Assembly (NCBI RefSeq): GCF_019710575.1 | Contig: NZ_JAHWFK010000025.1 | Coordinates: 124,001 to 188,000 of the forward strand | Origin: Paractinoplanes polyasparticus | GTDB lineage: Bacteria > Actinomycetota > Actinomycetes > Mycobacteriales > Micromonosporaceae | Reading direction: 5' to 3' | DNA length: 64,000 bases | Shown here: positions 49,679-57,990 of the stretch, piece by piece | Numbering within the stretch: the stretch's first letter is position 1 | Layout of the letters: each line of letters opens with the position of its first letter | Program-made: the position numbers and the translations under genes | Notes under the pieces: model-generated | Database searches by the model: none | What the model was told of the DNA's origin: nothing | What the model saw: only the letters and a program-made list of their open reading frames with translations

Positions 49679-50692
49679 ATGATCCATCTGCCGAGGGTCC
49701 GGAAGGGCCCTCTTCGTGCGCTGGCCATCCGGCTGGCGCTCGCGCTGGCGCTCGTGCTGGCCACGGTGACCGTCATCTATCTCGACCGGGACGGCTACCG
49801 GGACGTCAACGAGGACGGTCTGACGCTGCTCGACTGCTTCTATTACGCGGTCGTGTCGCTCTCCACCACCGGGTACGGCGACATCACGCCGGTCACCCCG
49901 CACGCCCGGCTGGTGAACGTCCTGTTCATCACCCCGGCCCGCGTGCTCTTCCTGATCATCCTGGTCGGCACCACCCTCGAGGTGCTCACCGACCAATATC
50001 GCAACAGCCTGCTTGTCAGCCGGTGGAGGCGACAGTTGAAGGACCACATCGTCATCTGCGGTTACGGCACGAAGGGCCGGGCCGCGGTCGCCGCGCTGCT
50101 GGAGACGGGTTACACCAAGAACCGGATCGTCGTCGTCGAGAGCCGCCCCGAGGGCGTGCGCCAGGCCCAGTCCAACGGCCTGGTCACCATCGAGGGCAAC
50201 GCGACCCGGTCGGCGGTGCTGCTCGAGGCCGACGTCAAGAACTGCAAGGCGGTGATCATCGCGACCGACACCGACGAGGCCTCGGTGCTGATCTCGCTGA
50301 CCGTACGCCAGCTGACCGCCGGCCAGGTGCGGATCATCGCCTCGGTCCGCGAGCAGGAGAACGCCGCCCTGCTCAAGCAGAGCGGCGCGCACCACGTCAT
50401 CGTCTCGTCGGCCACTGCGGGCCGGCTGCTGGGTCTCACGACCACCGCGCCGCCGCTCATCGACGTGGTGGAAGACCTGCTCACCCCCGGTCAGGGCATG
50501 GCGCTGGCGATGCGCAGCGCCGAGCGCTCCGAGGTGGGCCAGAATCCCCGTCAGCTGCGGACGCTGGTCGTCGCCCTGATCCGCCGGGGCAAGGTGCTGC
50601 CGCTCGGCGGCGAGCAGACCGTCCCCATCGAGACCGGCGACATGATCGTCTACATCCGCGACGAGACCAGCGACGTCAACGTCGCTGTCTAG
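49679..50692 (+). CDS. Two-helix potassium channel with RCK (TrkA-N) domain
   Basis: The product is 337 residues: membrane helix about 14-35, a pore loop with the K+ selectivity filter LSTTGYGDITPVT, and a second helix about 82-102. A cytoplasmic RCK domain with the Rossmann motif VICGYGTKGRAAVAALLE and a TrkA-C region (about 250-337) follow. It resembles MthK/KcsA-RCK type channels gated by ligand. ATG start without a strong ribosome site. Its stop and that of the next, convergent gene share the bases CTAG. It probably sets membrane potential or K+ balance. Confidence 0.92.
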   Translation: MIHLPRVRKGPLRALAIRLALALALVLATVTVIYLDRDGYRDVNEDGLTLLDCFYYAVVSLSTTGYGDITPVTPHARLVNVLFITPARVLFLIILVGTTLEVLTDQYRNSLLVSRWRRQLKDHIVICGYGTKGRAAVAALLETGYTKNRIVVVESRPEGVRQAQSNGLVTIEGNATRSAVLLEADVKNCKAVIIATDTDEASVLISLTVRQLTAGQVRIIASVREQENAALLKQSGAHHVIVSSATAGRLLGLTTTAPPLIDVVEDLLTPGQGMALAMRSAERSEVGQNPRQLRTLVVALIRRGKVLPLGGEQTVPIETGDMIVYIRDETSDVNVAV

Positions 50693-51510
50693 GGTTTGCG
50701 GCCGACCCCGGCGAACTCGGACACCTTGTCGGTGATGCCGGGGTGCGCCGGGTCGGGCCGCCACGCCGAGCACGTCACGACGCCGGGCTCGAGCAGCTCG
50801 AGGCCGGTGAACCAGGCGGTGATCTCATCCCGGGTGCGAGCGGTGATCGGCGCGGCGCCGCTCTCGTTCCACTGGCGCATCGACTTTTCCACCGCGGGTC
50901 CGTTGACCTCGGTGGTGGGGTGCGAGATGACCAGATAGCTGCCGGCCGGCACCGCCTCGACCAGCCGGCGGACCACGGCGTACGCCTCGGCGTCGTCGAC
51001 CACGAAGTTGACGATGCCCAGCAGCATGATCGCGACCGGCTGGCTGAAGTCGATCGTCCGGGCGGCGCTGTCGAGAATGGTCGCCGTGTCGCGCAGGTCG
51101 GCGTCGATGTAGTCGGTGGCGCCCTCGGGGCTGCTGGTCAGCAGCGCCCGGGCATGCGCCAGCACCATCGGGTCCTTGTCGACGTAGACGACGCGGCTGG
51201 CGGGTGCGACGGCCTGGGCCACCTCGTGGGTGTTGCCGGCGGTGGGCAGCCCGGTGCCGATGTCGAGGAACTGGCGGACACCCGCCTCGCCGGCCAGGTG
51301 GCGGACGGCGCGGCCGAGGAACTCCCGGTTGGCCCGGGCCGACTGGACCAGCTCGGGCATCAGCGCCAGCGCGTACTCGGCGGCCTCGCGGTCGGCGGCG
51401 AAGTTGTCCTTGCCGCCGAGCAGGTAGTTCCACAGCCGAGCCGAATGGGCGACCTCGGTGTTCAACGCCCGGTGCAGCTCAGGATCGGTGTGTAGCTCAG
51501 GATCGGTCAC
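50689..51510 (-). CDS. SAM-dependent methyltransferase of the PF04672 (DUF574) type
   Basis: This 273-residue actinobacterial methyltransferase has the family hallmarks ARLWNYLLGGKDNFAADREA, ANREFLGRAVRHL, QFLDIGTGLPTAGNTHEVAQ and VVYVDKDPMVLAHA. These proteins are numerous in actinomycetes and mostly of unknown substrate. A short duplication (TDPELH twice) opens the protein, so an internal start is possible. GTG start. Convergent with the K+ channel, sharing four bases at the stops. Confidence 0.9.
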   Translation of the reverse strand: MTDPELHTDPELHRALNTEVAHSARLWNYLLGGKDNFAADREAAEYALALMPELVQSARANREFLGRAVRHLAGEAGVRQFLDIGTGLPTAGNTHEVAQAVAPASRVVYVDKDPMVLAHARALLTSSPEGATDYIDADLRDTATILDSAARTIDFSQPVAIMLLGIVNFVVDDAEAYAVVRRLVEAVPAGSYLVISHPTTEVNGPAVEKSMRQWNESGAAPITARTRDEITAWFTGLELLEPGVVTCSAWRPDPAHPGITDKVSEFAGVGRKP

Positions 51511-51574
51511 GGCAGACCCCCGGCCTCGATGAGGAGTGCATCGTACCGAGGGTCGTGCCGCGACAGCGAAGTCC

Positions 51575-52603
51575 TTAGAGGATCGTCCAGGTGTCGGCCT
51601 TGTTGAGCAGGCCGTCGAGCATCTGCTCGGGGGTGCCGTCGGCCTGCGCCTTGGCGTCGACCAGTTGCTTGGTGATCAGCTCGTCGTAGGACGGCCGCTG
51701 CACGTTGCGGAACACCCCGATCGGCGTGGTGCCGAGGTCGGAGCCGGACAGCCGCGAAAGGGCGAACGCGTACGCCGGGTCGTCCACCGTGGCGTCGTGG
51801 ACAAGGGCCTCGCCGCCCTCCTGCACCTTGAGCCCGAAGCTGCCGGCCGGGTGGGTCACCGAGAACTGCTGCTGGGCCCCGAAGGTGATCGGCTGGCCCT
51901 GCTCGAGGCGGATCAGGTGATCCTCCCGGGTGGTCGAATCCTTGATCAGCTCGAACGCGCCGTCGTTGAAGATGTTGCAGTTCTGGTAGATCTCGACGAA
52001 CGCCGAGCCCTCGTGCTCGGCTGCCGCGCGCAGCACCGACTGCAGGTGCTTGCGGTCCGAGTCAATCGTGCGGGCGACGAAGGTGGCCTCGGCGCCGAGC
52101 GCGAGCGAGAGCGGGTTGAACGGCGAGTCGGCCGACCCGGCCGGCGTCGACTTGGTGATCTTGCCCAGCTCGGAGGTCGGCGAGTACTGCCCCTTGGTCA
52201 GGCCGTAGATCCGGTTGTTGAACAGCAGGATCTTGAGGTTGACGTTGCGGCGCAGCGCGTGGATCAGGTGGTTGCCGCCGATCGACAGGGCGTCGCCGTC
52301 GCCGGTGACGACCCAGACCGACAGGTCGGGACGCGACACCGAGAGCCCGGTCGCGATGGCCGGCGCCCGGCCGTGGATCGAGTGCATGCCGTACGTGTTC
52401 ATGTAGTACGGGAAGCGCGAGGAACACCCGATGCCCGAGACGAAGACGATGTTCTCGCGCGGGATGCCCAGCTCGGGCATGAAGCCCTGGACGGCGGCCA
52501 GGATCGCGTAGTCGCCGCAGCCCGGGCACCAGCGCACTTCCTGGTCCGACTTGAAGTCCTTCGCCGTGAGCTTCACCGGCGTGATGGGGATGGTGCTAAC
52601 CAT
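51575..52603 (-). CDS. korB: 2-oxoacid:ferredoxin oxidoreductase, beta subunit
   Basis: With KorA it decarboxylates 2-oxoglutarate (or a related 2-oxoacid) to the acyl-CoA, reducing ferredoxin. The 342-residue product has the thiamine diphosphate motif VVTGDGDALSIGGNHLIHAL, the N-terminal WCPGCGDYAIL and the GIGCSSRFPYYM cysteines for an Fe-S cluster. Its ATG overlaps the end of korA by 8 bases, so translation is coupled. Actinobacterial KorAB is an oxygen-tolerant 2-oxoglutarate version; the substrate is taken from that precedent. Confidence 0.94.
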   Translation of the reverse strand: MVSTIPITPVKLTAKDFKSDQEVRWCPGCGDYAILAAVQGFMPELGIPRENIVFVSGIGCSSRFPYYMNTYGMHSIHGRAPAIATGLSVSRPDLSVWVVTGDGDALSIGGNHLIHALRRNVNLKILLFNNRIYGLTKGQYSPTSELGKITKSTPAGSADSPFNPLSLALGAEATFVARTIDSDRKHLQSVLRAAAEHEGSAFVEIYQNCNIFNDGAFELIKDSTTREDHLIRLEQGQPITFGAQQQFSVTHPAGSFGLKVQEGGEALVHDATVDDPAYAFALSRLSGSDLGTTPIGVFRNVQRPSYDELITKQLVDAKAQADGTPEQMLDGLLNKADTWTIL

Positions 52604-54449
52604 TCTTGACCACGTCCTCGAGCATGTTCTCCAGCGTCGCGGCGGTGAACGGCAGGCCGCTGACCTGGTTGAAGGGGACCGCGTCGACCAGGAACTTCGC
52701 GCGGATCACATGGGCCAGCTGACCCAGGTTCATCTCCGGGATGACGACCTTGTCGTATGCCGCGAGCACCTCACCGAGATTGGCCGGCAGCGGCGCCAGG
52801 TGACGCAGGTGAGCCTGCGCGATCGGCAGCCCGCGCTGACGCAGCGCCCGGCAGGCGGCGCCGATCGGGCCGTACGTCGAGCCCCAGCCCAGCACCAGCA
52901 CGCGCGCGCTCTCGTCGGCGTCCTCGACCTCGATGTCGGGCACCTCGATGGCCTCGATGCGCTGGGCCCGGGTGCGCACCATGAACTCGTGGTTGGCCGG
53001 GTCGTACGAGATGTCGCCGGTCTTGTCGGCCTTTTCCAGCCCACCGATGCGGTGCTCGAGGCCGGCCGTGCCCGGGATGGCCCACGGGCGGGCCAGCGTC
53101 TCGGGGTCGCGCAGGTAGGGCAGGAAGCGTCCGTCCTCGCCGTTGGGCTCGGTGGTGAACTCGACCGAGATGTCCGGCAGCTCGTCGGCCGACGGAAGCA
53201 GCCACGGCTCCGAGCCGTTCGCCACGTAGTTGTCGGACAGCAGGATGACCGGCGTGCGGTATTTCAGCGCGATGCGGGCGGCCTCGATCGCCGCGTGGAA
53301 GCAGTCCGACGGCGACTTGGGCGCGATCACCGCCAGCGGCGCCTCGCCGTGCCGGCCGAACAGCGCCATGTTGAGGTCGGCCTGCTCGGTCTTGGTCGGC
53401 ATGCCGGTGGACGGGCCGGCCCGCTGCACGTCGACGATGACCAGCGGCAGTTCGAGCGCGATGGCGAGCGAGATCGTCTCGCCCTTGAGCGCCACGCCCG
53501 GGCCGGACGTCGTGGTGACGCCCAGCGCACCGCCGTACGAGGCGCCCACGGCCGCGCCGATCGCGGCAATCTCGTCCTCGGCCTGGACCGTGGTGATGCC
53601 GAACTTCTTGTGCTTGGACAGCTCGTGCAGGATGTCCGAGGCCGGGGTGATCGGGTACGCGCCGAGGAACAGCGGCAGCTTGGACCGGACGCTCGCCGCC
53701 ACCAGGCCCAGCGCGAGCGCCTGGTTGCCGGTGATGTTGCGGTAGGTGCCCGGCTTCATCCGGGCCGGCTTGACCTCGTACCGGACGGTGAAGCTCTCCG
53801 TCGTCTCGCCGAAGTTCCACCCGGCCTGGAAGGCGGCTTTGTTGGCCGCGACCAGATCGGGGCGCTTGGCGAACTTGGTCTCGAGGAAGCGCAGCGTCGA
53901 CTCGAACGGCCGCGAGTACATCCAGCTCAGCAGGCCCAGCGCGAACATGTTCTTGGCGCGCTCACCATCCTTCTTGGCCACGCCGAGCTCGGCCAGGGCG
54001 CCCACCGTCATCGAGGTGAGGGCGACCGGATGCACCGCGAAGTCGGCCAGCGAACCGTCCTCGAGCGGGCTCACCGCGTAGCCGACCTTGGCCAGGTTGC
54101 GCTTGGTGAACTCGTCGGTGTTGACGATGATGTCGGCGCCCGACGGCAGGTCGGCCACGTTGGCCTTGAGCGCGGCCGGGTTCATCGCCACCAGCACGTT
54201 GGGCGCGTCGCCCGGCGTCAGGATGTCGTAATCCGCAAAATGCACCTGAAAGCTCGAGACGCCGGGCAGGGTGCCGGCTGGTGCGCGGATCTCGGCCGGA
54301 AAGTTCGGCAGGGTGGAGATGTCGTTACCCAGCTGCGCGGTCTCCGACGTGAATCGGTCGCCGGTCAGCTGCATGCCGTCGCCCGAGTCGCCGGCGAACC
54401 GGATGACCACCCGGTCCAGCTGTTCGACTCGCTTCGCTCCAGCGGACAC
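52596..54449 (-). CDS. korA: 2-oxoacid:ferredoxin oxidoreductase, alpha (gamma-alpha fused) subunit
   Basis: The product is 617 residues. The N-terminal gamma domain (about 15-190) opens with VVIRFAGDSGDGMQLTGDRF. The alpha domain (about 205-590) carries LFLGAYPITPASDILHELS, TTVQAEDEIAAIGAAVGASY and TTTSGPGVALKGET, the substrate- and CoA-binding elements. GTG 54447-54449 with GGGAGG upstream is chosen over a longer frame. First gene of the korAB unit, divergent from nuoA by 179 bases. Confidence 0.94.
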   Translation of the reverse strand: MSAGAKRVEQLDRVVIRFAGDSGDGMQLTGDRFTSETAQLGNDISTLPNFPAEIRAPAGTLPGVSSFQVHFADYDILTPGDAPNVLVAMNPAALKANVADLPSGADIIVNTDEFTKRNLAKVGYAVSPLEDGSLADFAVHPVALTSMTVGALAELGVAKKDGERAKNMFALGLLSWMYSRPFESTLRFLETKFAKRPDLVAANKAAFQAGWNFGETTESFTVRYEVKPARMKPGTYRNITGNQALALGLVAASVRSKLPLFLGAYPITPASDILHELSKHKKFGITTVQAEDEIAAIGAAVGASYGGALGVTTTSGPGVALKGETISLAIALELPLVIVDVQRAGPSTGMPTKTEQADLNMALFGRHGEAPLAVIAPKSPSDCFHAAIEAARIALKYRTPVILLSDNYVANGSEPWLLPSADELPDISVEFTTEPNGEDGRFLPYLRDPETLARPWAIPGTAGLEHRIGGLEKADKTGDISYDPANHEFMVRTRAQRIEAIEVPDIEVEDADESARVLVLGWGSTYGPIGAACRALRQRGLPIAQAHLRHLAPLPANLGEVLAAYDKVVIPEMNLGQLAHVIRAKFLVDAVPFNQVSGLPFTAATLENMLEDVVKNG

Positions 54450-54628
54450 TTTCGCAACCTCCCATGGGCACCGGCCGGCGGGAATGAGCACATCGATGGG
54501 CCGGCCCGCTGTCGTCAGTTCCAGCCTACGTCGCCGCTCCTTACGAGCCGGACAGGCCGTTGACCACAGTAGCCAGGTGAGGCTTGCCTGAACCACAGGA
54601 GTCCACTATCCGGCTACCCTGAACGATC

Positions 54629-55006
54629 GTGGACGGGTATCTGGGTTCTTACGCCACGCTGGGCCTGGTCGCGGCGGCCGGCGTGCTCGTCTTCGTGGGG
54701 GCGTTCGGCGCCAACAAGCTGCTGCGCCCGGCCGCTCCGGCGCAGCCGCCGGGCAAGTACGTGGCGTACGAGAGCGGCATCGACCCGGTCGGCGGCGACT
54801 GGGCCCAGGCCCAGATCCGCTACTACGTCTATGCGTACCTCTATGTGCTCTTCGCCGTGGAGGCGGTCTTTCTCTTCCCCTGGGCCGTCGTTTTCGACCT
54901 TCCCGGCTTCGGCTGGGCCACCGTGACCGAGATGGGGGTGTTCGTGGCGGTCCTCGCCCTCGGCATCCTGTACGCGTGGCGTAAAAGGATCCTGACCTGG
55001 ACCTGA
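54629..55006 (+). CDS. nuoA: NADH-quinone oxidoreductase subunit A, orphan copy
   Basis: NuoA is a small membrane subunit of complex I. The 125-residue product has three helices (about 8-28, 67-88 and 95-117) and the conserved YVAYESGIDPVGGDWAQAQI and YVYAYLYVLFAVEAVFLFPW. The cysteine of the usual ESG-CG motif is replaced (ESGIDP). There is no nuoB downstream, so this is an isolated copy; a complete nuo operon is presumably elsewhere. GTG start. Whether it is a working spare subunit or has another role cannot be told. Confidence 0.85.
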   Translation: MDGYLGSYATLGLVAAAGVLVFVGAFGANKLLRPAAPAQPPGKYVAYESGIDPVGGDWAQAQIRYYVYAYLYVLFAVEAVFLFPWAVVFDLPGFGWATVTEMGVFVAVLALGILYAWRKRILTWT

Positions 55007-55075
55007 GCCGCCGCGCCCGGGCGTGTCGGGGTGGCGGACTCGCCACGCGCTGTCCGACATGCCAACATTCAGCGC

Positions 55076-55597
55076 ATGGGCCAGCTTCTCCTCTTCATCG
55101 TCGTGGCATTGGTCGTGGCCGCGATCGTGTTCGGCGTGACCGTGATGATCGGTGGCGGCGACAACGCATTGACGCCGGTTGAGCCGGACGGCGCCGCCGT
55201 GCCCCTGCCCAGCGACCGGCCGCTCGGTGAACAGGACGTCGCCCGCACCCGGTTCGACACCGCCTGGCGCGGCTACCGCATGTCCCAGGTCGACCAGGCG
55301 CTCCAGCGGGCGGCCTACGACATCGGTTACAAGGGCGAGCTCATCGGCGTGCTCGAGGCGGAAGTGGCGGCGCTGCGCGAGGGCCGCACGGCCGATGCCG
55401 ACGTGCTCCGCAAGGCGCGCGAGGCGGCGATCGCCCCCGCCGAGGCGCCCGTGCCGGCCCAGCCCGACCTCCAGATCGAGGTGAACCCCGTGCCCGTCGA
55501 TGTGGTCCCGGCCGACGCCACGGCAGCCCCTGCGCCCTCGCAGCCCGAACCGGCTGCCTCGGCAGCCTCGCGGACCGAGCCGGCGGAGCCGCGGTGA
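55076..55597 (+). CDS. Membrane-anchored DivIVA-domain protein
   Basis: The 173-residue product has an N-terminal membrane helix (LLLFIVVALVVAAIVFGVTVMI, about 5-27 in two parts) and a linker. A short DivIVA motif (FDTAWRGYRMSQVDQALQR) then leads into a coiled coil, and the tail is disordered and Pro/Ala rich. I recall that Rv1209, just before tagA in Mycobacterium tuberculosis, is similar. ATG 55076 gives the helix directly after the start; the ribosome site is weak. It overlaps the next gene by 4 bases. A link to polar growth or division is inferred from the domain. Confidence 0.78.
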   Translation: MGQLLLFIVVALVVAAIVFGVTVMIGGGDNALTPVEPDGAAVPLPSDRPLGEQDVARTRFDTAWRGYRMSQVDQALQRAAYDIGYKGELIGVLEAEVAALREGRTADADVLRKAREAAIAPAEAPVPAQPDLQIEVNPVPVDVVPADATAAPAPSQPEPAASAASRTEPAEPR

Positions 55598-56091
55598 GCG
55601 CGACGGAACCGGTCGACGGGCTCGGCGACGCAGCCCGGCCCGGCTCCGGTGAGGTCACCGCCACGGTGATCGTCAACGCGCCCGCCTCGAAGGTCTTCGC
55701 CGCGTTCCTGAACTGGGAGAAGCAGGGCGACTGGATCCCGCTGACCAGGGTCCGGGTCGTCGAGGGCGACGGCGGTGAGGGCAGCCTGGTCGAGGCGGTG
55801 ACCGCGCTCGGCCCGGCGGCGCTGCGCGACGAGCTGCGGGTGGTCAAGGTCAATCCACCGTACGAGGTACGCGTCGTGCACTGCGGCAAGGTGCTGCGGG
55901 GGCCCGGCACGATGCGCTGCACGGCCATGTCGGGCGATCGCACCCAGGTCGTGCTGCACGAGTGGTTCCACCTGCCGGCCGGCCCGGTCGGCAAGCTGGC
56001 CTGGCCGGTGCTCTGGCCGGGATCGAAGCTCGGCTTCACCGGCGCGCTGAAGAAGTTCGGCCGCTTGGTCGAGGAGGGCCGCCTGCCCTGA
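55594..56091 (+). CDS. SRPBCC family protein (polyketide cyclase-like)
   Basis: This is a 165-residue single-domain SRPBCC protein: GEVTATVIVNAPASKVFAAF opens the fold, FLNWEKQGDWIPLTRVR follows, and a long C-terminal helix closes it. GTG start inside the stop region of the DivIVA-domain gene (GTGA), so translation is coupled. tag follows 33 bases after its stop. No catalytic residues or ligand can be named. Confidence 0.8.
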   Translation: MSATEPVDGLGDAARPGSGEVTATVIVNAPASKVFAAFLNWEKQGDWIPLTRVRVVEGDGGEGSLVEAVTALGPAALRDELRVVKVNPPYEVRVVHCGKVLRGPGTMRCTAMSGDRTQVVLHEWFHLPAGPVGKLAWPVLWPGSKLGFTGALKKFGRLVEEGRLP

Positions 56092-56124
56092 TTTCTGTCG
56101 GACCCCGGCTCTACGGTGGTCGCC

Positions 56125-56775
56125 ATGACAGACACCTCGGCATTCGGGGCTCCGCAGCCCGGTGTGGCCCCGGCCGACCTGCTCGAGGCCGGCCTGGTGG
56201 TCGGCGACGACGGCCGGGCCCGCTGCTTCTGGGGCGGCAGCACGCCCGACTACGCCGCCTACCACGACGACGAGTGGGGTCGTCCCGTCCACGGCGACGA
56301 CAAGCTCTTCGAGCGCATGACCCTCGAGGCGTTCCAGTCCGGCCTGGCCTGGATCACGATTCTGCGCAAACGCCCGGCCTTCCGGGCCGCGTTCGCCGGC
56401 TTCTCGATCGAAAAGGTGGCCGCCTTCGGCGAGCCCGAGGCGGCCCGCCTGATGACCGACGCCGGCATCGTCCGCAACCGCATGAAGATCGACGCCGCAC
56501 TGGCCAACGCCCGCGTCGCGGCCGACCTCCCCGACGGCCTGTCCGCCCTGCTCTGGTCGTATGCGCCCACCCCGCGCCCACCGCGCCCAGCCACCCGCGC
56601 CGACGTGCCGGCCAGCACGCCCGAGTCCAAGGCGATGGCCAAAGACCTCAAGAAGCGGGGCTTCCGCTTCGTCGGCCCCACCACGGCGTACGCGTTGATG
56701 CAGGCCACCGGCATGGTCGACGACCACATGGCGGGCTGCTGGGTCCCACCGCTCGCCGCCGATCCGGCCGCGTGA
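56125..56775 (+). CDS. tag: DNA-3-methyladenine glycosylase I
   Basis: Tag removes 3-methyladenine from alkylated DNA. The 216-residue product has RCFWGG and YHDDEWGRPVHGDDKLFERM, the helical core with FQSGLAWITILRKRPAFR, and the C-terminal DDHMAGCW. The last supplies the His and Cys that, with N-terminal Cys and His, hold the structural zinc. A Pro/Ala-rich insertion (about 150-168) is extra relative to the family. ATG 56125 is chosen; GTG 56116 is possible. The matching mycobacterial order is Rv1209-tagA-Rv1211, the last being DUF3117, which lies 4 kb away here. Confidence 0.93.
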   Translation: MTDTSAFGAPQPGVAPADLLEAGLVVGDDGRARCFWGGSTPDYAAYHDDEWGRPVHGDDKLFERMTLEAFQSGLAWITILRKRPAFRAAFAGFSIEKVAAFGEPEAARLMTDAGIVRNRMKIDAALANARVAADLPDGLSALLWSYAPTPRPPRPATRADVPASTPESKAMAKDLKKRGFRFVGPTTAYALMQATGMVDDHMAGCWVPPLAADPAA

Positions 56776-57056
56776 GGCGCTTCCCGCACGCGTGAGACGC
56801 CCTCGCGGCCCCGCGTAGGCCTTCCCCCGCGGTGATGTGCCTCCAAGCCCGTGTGGGCCTTTCCTGGCCGCGTAATGGACCTTCCCGGCCCGCGTGTTCG
56901 GCCTTCCCGGGCCGCGTGTTCGGCCTTCCCGGGCCGCGTGTTGGGCCTTCCTGGCCGCGTGACGGGCCTTTCCCGGCCGCGTAATGGACAGGCCCAGCCC
57001 GCGTGCTGGGCCTTCCCCGGCCGCGTGACGGTTCTTCCGGGCCGCGTGATGAGATG
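56776..57056. repeat. Degenerate 20-22 bp minisatellite
   Basis: About 13 head-to-tail units of the type GGCCTTCCCGGGCCGCGTGTT fill the gap from the tag stop to the next start. Two adjacent copies near 56900-56940 are nearly identical; others vary in length (18-23) and in bases. The region has no ribosome site or coding pattern. Confidence 0.85.
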
Positions 57057-57062
57057 GAGCGC

Positions 57063-57602
57063 ATGGCGCACTGGGCGGTGATCATTCCGGCGGATCGGTG
57101 GGCGACCGAGCGGCTTTTCCACAACGACACGGTGACGGTGTCCGGTGGCGCGGGCCCGGTCGAGCCCGACGACGAGGTGCTGCTCGTCGTCGGCGGTGAA
57201 GTGGTGGCCCTGACCCAGGCGGTCGAAGCCGACGGCGACGACCTGGTGCTGGCCTACCTGCGGCGCGCCTTCGACGAGCCGGTGCCCGCCGCTGAACTGC
57301 ACCTCGACGAGCACGAGGTGCGCATCGCGGCGGTCGATCCCGCGGTGTTCCGGCGGCTCGCGGGCGCGATCGGCGGCACGACCGCCGTCGGCGAGAAGAA
57401 GACCTGGCTGGTCAGCGTCGCGCTGCCGATCGAGGCGCAGACCCCCGCCGAGGCGGTGCGCCAGTTCTGGTCGCACGTGCTCGAGCTGGGCCCGGTCGAG
57501 CTGCCCACCTACGTCTGGCCCTCCGGCGACGAACTGGCCATGCAGGCCTTCGTCCTGGGCGAGGAAGCGAACCAGGACCCGGAAGAGGAAGAAGAAGACT
57601 GA
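57063..57602 (+). CDS. Acidic protein of unknown function
   Basis: The 179-residue product opens MAHWAVIIPADRWATERLF and ends in a run of Glu/Asp (DPEEEEEED). It has alternating strands and helices, no membrane segment and no catalytic motif I recognise. WSHVLELGPVELPTYVWPSGD near residue 140 is the most distinctive part. ATG 57063, with GGAG close upstream, is preferred to ATG 57054. It starts directly after the minisatellite, so its promoter must lie in or beyond the repeats. I do not recognise the family; it may be restricted to Micromonosporaceae. Confidence 0.7.
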   Translation: MAHWAVIIPADRWATERLFHNDTVTVSGGAGPVEPDDEVLLVVGGEVVALTQAVEADGDDLVLAYLRRAFDEPVPAAELHLDEHEVRIAAVDPAVFRRLAGAIGGTTAVGEKKTWLVSVALPIEAQTPAEAVRQFWSHVLELGPVELPTYVWPSGDELAMQAFVLGEEANQDPEEEEED

Positions 57603-57616
57603 GCCTGCTGGTCTGA

Positions 57617-57728
57617 GCTTGCTGGTCGCCGCTTCGCGACTCCGGGAATTTCACCCCACGGGGGCCGATGGCTGGGCTTGCTGGTCGCCGCTTCGCGACT
57701 CCGGGAATTTCGCCCCACGGGGCCGATG
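57617..57728. repeat. 54-bp direct repeat, two copies
   Basis: Copies at 57617-57670 and 57676-57728 start GCTTGCTGGTCGCCGCTTCG and end GGCCGATG. They differ by one substitution and one G. The second copy leads straight into the composite inverted repeat. Confidence 0.9.
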
Positions 57729-57798
57729 ACTTGGGCACCGAAAACGGCCTCGCTTCGCTAACCGTTTTCGGCGCCCAAGTCATCGACGGGCGAAATTC
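57705..57798. repeat. Composite inverted repeat (94 nt hairpin)
   Basis: The inner arms 57725-57747 and 57762-57784 (GATGACTTGGGC-CCGAAAACGG) pair over 23 positions with one mismatch and a 14-base loop. The outer arms GAATTTCGCCC (57705-57715) and GGGCGAAATTC (57788-57798) are perfect and nearly coaxial. It could terminate both flanking genes, but it is far larger than a normal terminator and looks like a dispersed repeat. From 57799 to 57990 I see nothing. Confidence 0.85.
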
Positions 57799-57990
57799 GA
57801 CTCTGGTCGCGGTCAATTCGACGTTCGCGGCCGCGCCGGCTTGCAGTTGTGGCCGGGGCAAGACGGATGGGTGCGGAAATCTGTGTCACGGGGGTGGCCG
57901 GGCGCCGGAACGGTGGTCGTTTCGGCGCCCGGATCTGTTGGCGGTGTGGGGCTTGATGTAGCGATCAAGGCTGCCCGTCCGCCGGGGTTC

